A DNA stretch of 64,000 nucleotides, from positions 124,001-188,000 of the forward strand of contig JAWPGT010000034.1 in assembly GCA_034638255.1 (NCBI GenBank), in the 5' to 3' direction. Source of the stretch: Coprinus comatus. Taxonomy: Eukaryota; Basidiomycota; Agaricomycetes; Agaricales; Agaricaceae. The notes below the pieces were generated by a model. The model was not told the origin of the DNA, made no database searches, and worked only from the letters and a program-made list of their open reading frames with translations. Shown piece after piece: positions 58,278 to 64,000 of the stretch. Numbering within the stretch: the first letter of the stretch is position 1; the number at the start of each line of letters is the position of its first letter. A program made the position numbers and the translations under genes.

Positions 58278-58924
58278 GTTTATATAGTAAACAAATGCAA
58301 GTACCAACAGGGATTAGGGACTCGAGGTCTATCCAAGTTTTAACTCTTTCTATGATTTTCTGTATATGCCTAACCAATGTGATCGTAACCTACAGTTACA
58401 AATTACGGATGTAGTAGTATCTCCTAGTAACTTGATTGTCAATTACACCTTTTAAAAACTAAAGAGAATGTGCAAGCAATTGTTGATACTAACTCCAGAC
58501 GTTGGCGTTAACGCTGACTGCATAACTGGTGCAGTATTGCATTATGCTCTTCATAACTAAAGAAACACAAGTTTTTTCATGGGTAAGACACGTTCAAAGA
58601 ATTAAAAAGCAGAAAATAGTGTATGATGTTGTCTAGACGTAATAATTGTACAGGTCTCTAAGCTATCTCTGGATCAATGAAGTTTCAAGAATAATAATTT
58701 GTACACAAGAAAGAACGGAGTAGTTGGACGAGATTAAATCAAAGAAAATTGCAAAAAAAAAATCCGAACAGAGATACAACTGGTAATTATTAATTTCTGT
58801 TAAGAAGAGATGTAAGGAGCGCGTGCTATGAGAGTAAACGAATGAAATAGAAAGAAGGAATGGGAAGGAAAGGAGATAACTTGAGAATTCATTTGACGTT
58901 CGACTTGAGCGATGAATTGAAAAC
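58278..58924. other. Convergent 3' intergenic region
   Basis: Facing 3' ends of formamidase and the TBC gene. AT-rich. The open frame at 58663-58986 (-) overlaps the last TBC exon out of frame and is not a gene. Confidence 0.45.
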
Positions 58925-61900
58925 CTATGACATGAGCTGAACAAGGACCTCGGCGTGTTTATTCCTCCTTTTGACAATATCCTCATGAATCAATACCGAT
59001 CTCAATTCTGCTTCCACCTACGTATATAGATCCTCACCGTCAACCACTGACCTCACAGCTAAATAAAAGAAAACATACCTGAAGTAATTTATCTACCTCC
59101 CACATTCTAGTTGGTAAATTCTCCAGTGCAACGTATACTGCAGGTATTGATTCACAAGACAACAATTCTTGCTCATTTCTTTTCAAGATTGCCAATGCAA
59201 TACGGAATAAAACATCCAATCCATCAACCAAGAAAACATCCCATACCCTAAACAAAGTCTAACTCTCAAATTAGTTATCGTTTTTGTTCATTTGAAATAT
59301 ACTCACCTCTACCGGTAAACAATCGGTAAACAAAGAAAGGAACCAGGAAAAACAAATAGCCCCTAAATCAATTTCCAGATTTTGTAAATGGGTATGCAAT
59401 TTAGGTAAGTGTTCCTTAACGAGATCCAACAGGACAAGTGGACAAGCTCTTGAAGGAAGCAAAGAAGGTGCAAAGAAATGTTCCGGTAAAATCTTCTCCA
59501 CAATCGCCGCCAACATCCAAAATGCGTCTTCTTCATCCGCATGGACGAGTAATATTGTTGAAGTGATTAAATTCATGCCTTGACAGTATCCTACGTCCGG
59601 GTTTCGTCTGACATCCCATTCTCTCACATCAGTGGGTGTACGTTTTGAAAGTATGGATAGAATGGAATACTCACCGACTATACGCTACCAAGACTCTCCT
59701 CAACTTATCGACACCAACACCATCTCCTCCAAAAAAGATATTAAGAGGCATCGTCCTCCCCACGTCCTTCTCAATCTCATGGGCTACAACTCCACCATAT
59801 TTTCGATGTCCCCGATCCTTATCTTTATCCTCAGCATTCCCTTCCGCTTCTGCCTCAGCTAACAAATCTCTAAACAACCCAGGTTCTTTGATCTCAAGGG
59901 CACCACTACATTCCATCCAAACTTTGCTTCTATAAACCAACGGGATCCCAGACCTAACCAATCTTCCAAATTCTCTTCTCTCTTCCCTACTCGCCGACAA
60001 ACCCAACTGAGCAAACCCAATCAATCCTTCCGAATGACCCAATTCTTCAATATCATCCTCATCTATCATCATAGAATGGGAATTACCATTACCTAAACTC
60101 AGACTCAAACCCCCTAAACCAAGAATTGCCGCTGCTGCATTACTGGTAGCGGACATCGACGTCGTATTGGTAGAAGATTTAACGTTAGTACTTGAAGAAT
60201 TTGTATTGAGATTTTTGTTTTTAGCTCGTTGCTTAACAAAAACATTCCATTCCTTCCTTCGCGTAGCTTGTCGTTGATCATGAATTTCGGTGAGCTGATC
60301 CAACATTTTCCTAACTGTATTTGCACAAGCGTGTTTCGGTGTATCTTCATTAATACTCAATATCGAGGTTGACAATGAATTCGATCCGTTCGCCCCAATG
60401 ATTGATGCTGTCGTAGCGGTAGTACCACCACCAAGTGAAGATTTGGATTTAATACTTTTCCCACTTTTTCCACCCAATGATTTAGTATCTTCTACCATTT
60501 CTTCCTCCTCGCCATCCTTTGGCTTCAATTGTTCACTTCCATCATCACCTCCACCCTCACCCTCACCCTCATCACCATCATTTTCCAAATGACCTTCACA
60601 CAAATCACATCTTCCTTTAATAATCTCCACTTGACCCCTTCCAAATCTCAGACCACTACCACTCCTCCCTCTTTTATCCTCATCAGGTTCCTCATCAGGC
60701 CACATATTATCCTCTTCTCTATCAGCAATTTTAACACCAGTCAAACAAGCAGGAGCCGTACTTCCACATTCCATAGCTCGAACAAGTAACAAAACATCAT
60801 ATAACGCCACATCATACATAAACCCATACCTATCCGTTAACGGACTTCTTCTCCTTTTCTTCTCCGGATTCTGATTAGCATCGTCATCATCTTCATCATC
60901 GTCATGATACATAGTTGATAATCTTGGAGGTAATGGAATAGAGAATTTAAAATCTTTAGCAGTAAGTGGTGTATAAGTTCTTGATAAATATTGTGTTGGT
61001 GGTTTCGCTATTGCGGGAATGATAGATTCCAAAGGAACAGAATGTGGTTTAGGTTTTGTTGATCCAGTATTACTCTGACCAATAGAAGTTGATGAACCAA
61101 TTTGAGGTGGAGGAGGAAGCGAAGTGATTGTATCTGTTAAACCGGAAGGTTTACGTTTCGGTTGCGGTCGTTGCTGTTGCTGTTTATTAAACGATCCAAA
61201 AAGCGGTGACGAAAAAGGTGATGAAACATTCAAAATGGCAGCCGTAGCTCTATTCTTCGTTTTCGATGTAGACTTCTTAACGGTATTCGTCGTTGGTTTG
61301 TTTGATTCTTGCATTAGAGCTCGATTTAACGATAGCGTAGCTTCTCCCGAATTCGTTGGACTAAGAGTAACCACAGGTCTTGTGGTGTTCTTATCTCTAT
61401 CTCTTTCTCTACCCTCCTGGCTTTCTTCGTTATCCAATGCCCGATCCCCACCCTTTCGTTCCTTCGCTAGTCTTGATCGTTCACGATAATCAACACCTTC
61501 ATCACGAGCATTCTTAATAAGTTCCATAGCCAATTTCTTGACCAAATCACTTGTGTCGTGTCCTTGATCGGTAAGAATACTACCAGGGTCATTTGTCATA
61601 ACCCGAGTAGCATGGGCAATAGCGCGCAACGTTGCACCTTGTACCCTTATTACCGGCGGATCATTATTAGAAGATGTTGATGCCGCTTCATGTAAAACGG
61701 ATGTTATAGAATGAGGAGGATTGATATCTAATGATGTGGTAAGCGTAGGGGCAGCAAGTGTGGAAGTGAATGTGGAATGCATAGGAGATGAAATAGCGGA
61801 GGGTGAAACGGACATCGATGTAGACAATGCTGATTCAGAATCCGAGCGAGGTAGCGGTAATGAAATATGATCTGGTTGAGACTGAGGTTGTGGTTCTGGA

Positions 61901-63186
61901 GGTTCTTCTTCCACAGGAAGCGGACGTTTAGGAGTGTTGTTATTAGGTATGGGATTCAATATTGAAATGCCGAGTGTTCCAAAAACACTCTTGGCAGATT
62001 TCCTACGGAGATTCGGGTTTTTGATAGCAATTGTATCACTTGCAGAGGTACTAAGAGAACTTGTTGAACCTGAGATTGTTGTACCGCCAGATCGTGGTTT
62101 CTTGCCCCACCACGTGCCCACCCAGCCTAGGGATGCTCGGTCTTGTCGTTGTTCTGCGGTAAGGGAAGGAGATTCGGCAATAATATCATCTTTGGGTAGG
62201 AACGAATCGGGTGGGGAAGAAATGTCGGTTGTGGAGGAAGTGTCAATAGAAGGTTCTGGTAGGAATTCAGGCTGGGTAGTAGTTTCTTCTGCCATAGGGG
62301 ATAGTGTCTTGGGTACACTCTTCGAGAGTGGGACTACCTCATCCGCAAGAGCTTCACTCAGTGAAGCAGCGAGGGACTGAGAATATGTGTTACAAAAAAG
62401 CAGAACGTTAAAAAATAAAACTTACTATTGCACTATGTTTCCTCTCAACCCTATGCCGATCTTCGTTATCATCCGTAAACAGAGATTGAACGACCCTCCT
62501 AGCCACATCCCTCTCAGAAGGATGTAGCTCCTGTAAAAGGGTTTCAGCCCTTTGTCTCCGCGCATCCTCCTTTTCCTTCATTATTCTCTTGTACTCCTCC
62601 AACTCCAAACGCGTCCGCGTCGAACTTTGATATGCAGCAGATAAAATACGAAGAGCAGTATGGTAGGGATGGTTGACAGCAGCTCCAGGCGACTCCATTG
62701 AACTAATCTTGGCAATATCACTTTCAATGACATCGTCTGAACAATCATTCCATCTCGTCGAAAGAACATGACCAGTTATAAGAGGATTATATTGGCCATC
62801 GGAATCGAAGGCTTCGGTTATCACGAAGTTGGGTTTCGGAGGAGGCGAAGTGAATAGGGATCCTTGGATAAACCAGTCACAAATGATGGATTTATATCAT
62901 TGTCGTCGTGTTCATTCTCCCATAGAGTAGTAACGTCGTTTTGATTTCGTAGTTGAGATTTCTTCCTGACCAACTTTCCATATCCACGAACGCTCCCATC
63001 CCAGTTCGGAGCTCCAGTCGTATCCTGTTCAAGCTGTGCTTTAAGAGTAAAATAGTTGGATGATCTTTGTTCAGAATTGCTAGTTGACTGTGGTGTAAGT
63101 GGTTCGCGACCCCTACGTCCGCGTGACGATGGTTGAAGTTGTTCTGGCGATAGTGGATGTGAATAAGCAGGAGTAGTTGATGACAT
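58925..63186 (-). CDS. TBC-domain Rab GTPase-activating protein, with an apparent frameshift near the N terminus
   Basis: Rab-GAP acting at membranes. The start is at 63186 (MSSTTPAYSHPLSPEQLQ) and exons run to TAG 58925. The N-terminal part (NYFTLKAQLEQDTTG, NWDGSVRGYGKLVRKKSQ) is followed by FTSPPPKPNFVITEAF, HALRILSAAYQSS-like and HPSERDVARRVVQSLFTDD segments. A long disordered region follows (Ser/Thr/Pro/Asp rich, about 62295-60100), then the TBC domain: REFGRLVRSGIPLVYRSKVW, HEIEKDVGRTMPLNIFF with the catalytic Arg of the IxxDxxR-type motif, NPDVGYCQGMNLI with the catalytic Gln, AFWMLAAIVEKILPEHFF and FTDCLPVE then TLFRVWDVFLVDGLDVLFRI. It ends VEAELRSVLIHEDIVKRRNK. Between 62880 and 62860 (GGATCCC) the frame must shift by one to continue, and no phase-correct intron was found. 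Confidence 0.82.
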
Positions 63187-64000
63187 TACTAGTGATCAAC
63201 ACAGACGATGTCCATGAAGGTACCAAACGTTTGAGTCCTTGACGTCGTCGTTGTCGATATTGATGGAGACCGTTTTGCGGGGAATTGGCTGACCAAAGTT
63301 CGCATTTGGTAATACTTTCCCATCATGTCTTGTCCTACCTGACCCTGACTAGGATTCTCAGTTTAATAATCGAAATATAATTAACAGGGTTGATATAAGT
63401 ACAGAACAAGGAGTACCAGTGGTAAGTAAGTAATATTTACACACACATTGAATCTGAGACAAATAACGCTAACATAATTAGTACAAGTTCAAGGGCAACA
63501 ATACACAGACAATTATCAACTCGACCTTTGGGAACAAGAAGGATGATGACAGGTACTCCATACATACAGGAAAATCTGGAAGCGTAATAAAACAAACAGT
63601 GAGAAAAAGTTAAAAATGTAAAAAAAATGTACTTATTGACAGGGTGTAAATTTAAGAGCGTCAACTAAAATAGAGTGAGAGAAATAGAAAAAATAAAGCA
63701 AGAGGAGCAGATTAAGTATTATAAAAATGTTATGAAGGGAATGGAAGAAACATAAAAATAAATAACAAACGGAGCACCCCCAAACAAAATCAAGAATAAA
63801 ATGAACGCAACCCAGAAAAAGAAAAACCTGACCCGAGTACCACGAAGAATCAAAGTAATGCCAACCATCAAGCAACCGTTAACCTCTATGAGTCTAGCAC
63901 TTTTTTATAACCTCGGGAGAAGAGAAGACTTTAAACTTTGTAGATCTGAAAATTGAACATCGAACATCGAACACCGAGTTGCCGAATACCAAGCAAAGAA
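63187..64000. other. Upstream region of the TBC gene to the window edge
   Basis: Probably promoter and an adjacent 3' region. AT-rich from 63360, with long A/T-rich runs at 63590-63760. Open frames at 63437-63664 and 63633-63875 (-) are rich in Phe/Leu because of the AT bias and are not taken as genes. Confidence 0.4.

Noticed and set aside
1..64000. Secondary-metabolite cluster, CRISPR array, rRNA or viral insertion
   Set aside because: No synthase, array of spaced repeats, rRNA sequence, capsid or polymerase motif was seen.

Overview
The window is nuclear DNA from a filamentous basidiomycete, most likely an Agaricomycete. The evidence is dense 45-90 nt GT-AG introns in almost every gene, mostly short intergenic gaps, and the gene set: Mub1/SamB MYND protein, KilA-N/APSES factor, SPX phosphate transporter, Mup1-type permeases, F-box proteins and small secreted-style lineage-specific genes. 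Gene models below were made by joining exons by eye at splice sites that keep phase and family similarity. They are manual models, not transcript-supported.

Left part (1-21.8 kb). Reverse-strand genes run from a GABA transaminase (cut by the window edge) through Mub1/SamB to an F-box protein. Forward genes follow: a Mup1-like methionine/amino acid permease with a one-base frameshift, an unknown gene, a secreted phytase-like protein, a second permease paralogue, two small unknown genes and a frameshifted C2H2 zinc-finger gene. A reverse GFA/CENP-V gene and a decayed partial copy of it sit between the permeases.

Middle part (21.9-28.4 kb). This is the most unusual stretch. Three paralogues of a small six-exon gene, possibly beta-trefoil (I66/cospin-like), lie on both strands. 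The middle paralogue is broken inside a coding exon by a 1.18-kb TA-flanked MITE. That MITE contains a second, almost fully palindromic element, which itself contains short palindromes flanked by AAT.

Right part (28.4-64 kb). Large conserved genes alternate with gene-poor gaps of 1-4 kb: SPX-domain low-affinity phosphate transporter (+), APSES/KilA-N transcription factor (-), PP2A activator PTPA (-), Ku70 (+), F-box-like protein (-), Grx3/4 monothiol glutaredoxin (+), ankyrin/MYND protein (+), Slx8-like RING protein (-), formamidase (+) with a 6-nt microexon, and a TBC Rab-GAP (-). Two introns (phosphate transporter, glutaredoxin) are best read as GC-AG introns. Several genes show apparent single-base losses inside homopolymer runs, which could be assembly errors or real lesions.

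There is no sign of a biosynthetic cluster or a virus. The genes mostly act independently: nitrogen and sulfur nutrition (GABA transaminase, permeases, formamidase), phosphate uptake, iron-sulfur/redox (Grx), DNA repair (Ku70), ubiquitin/SUMO (Mub1, RING, F-box), and phosphatase and vesicle control (PTPA, TBC).
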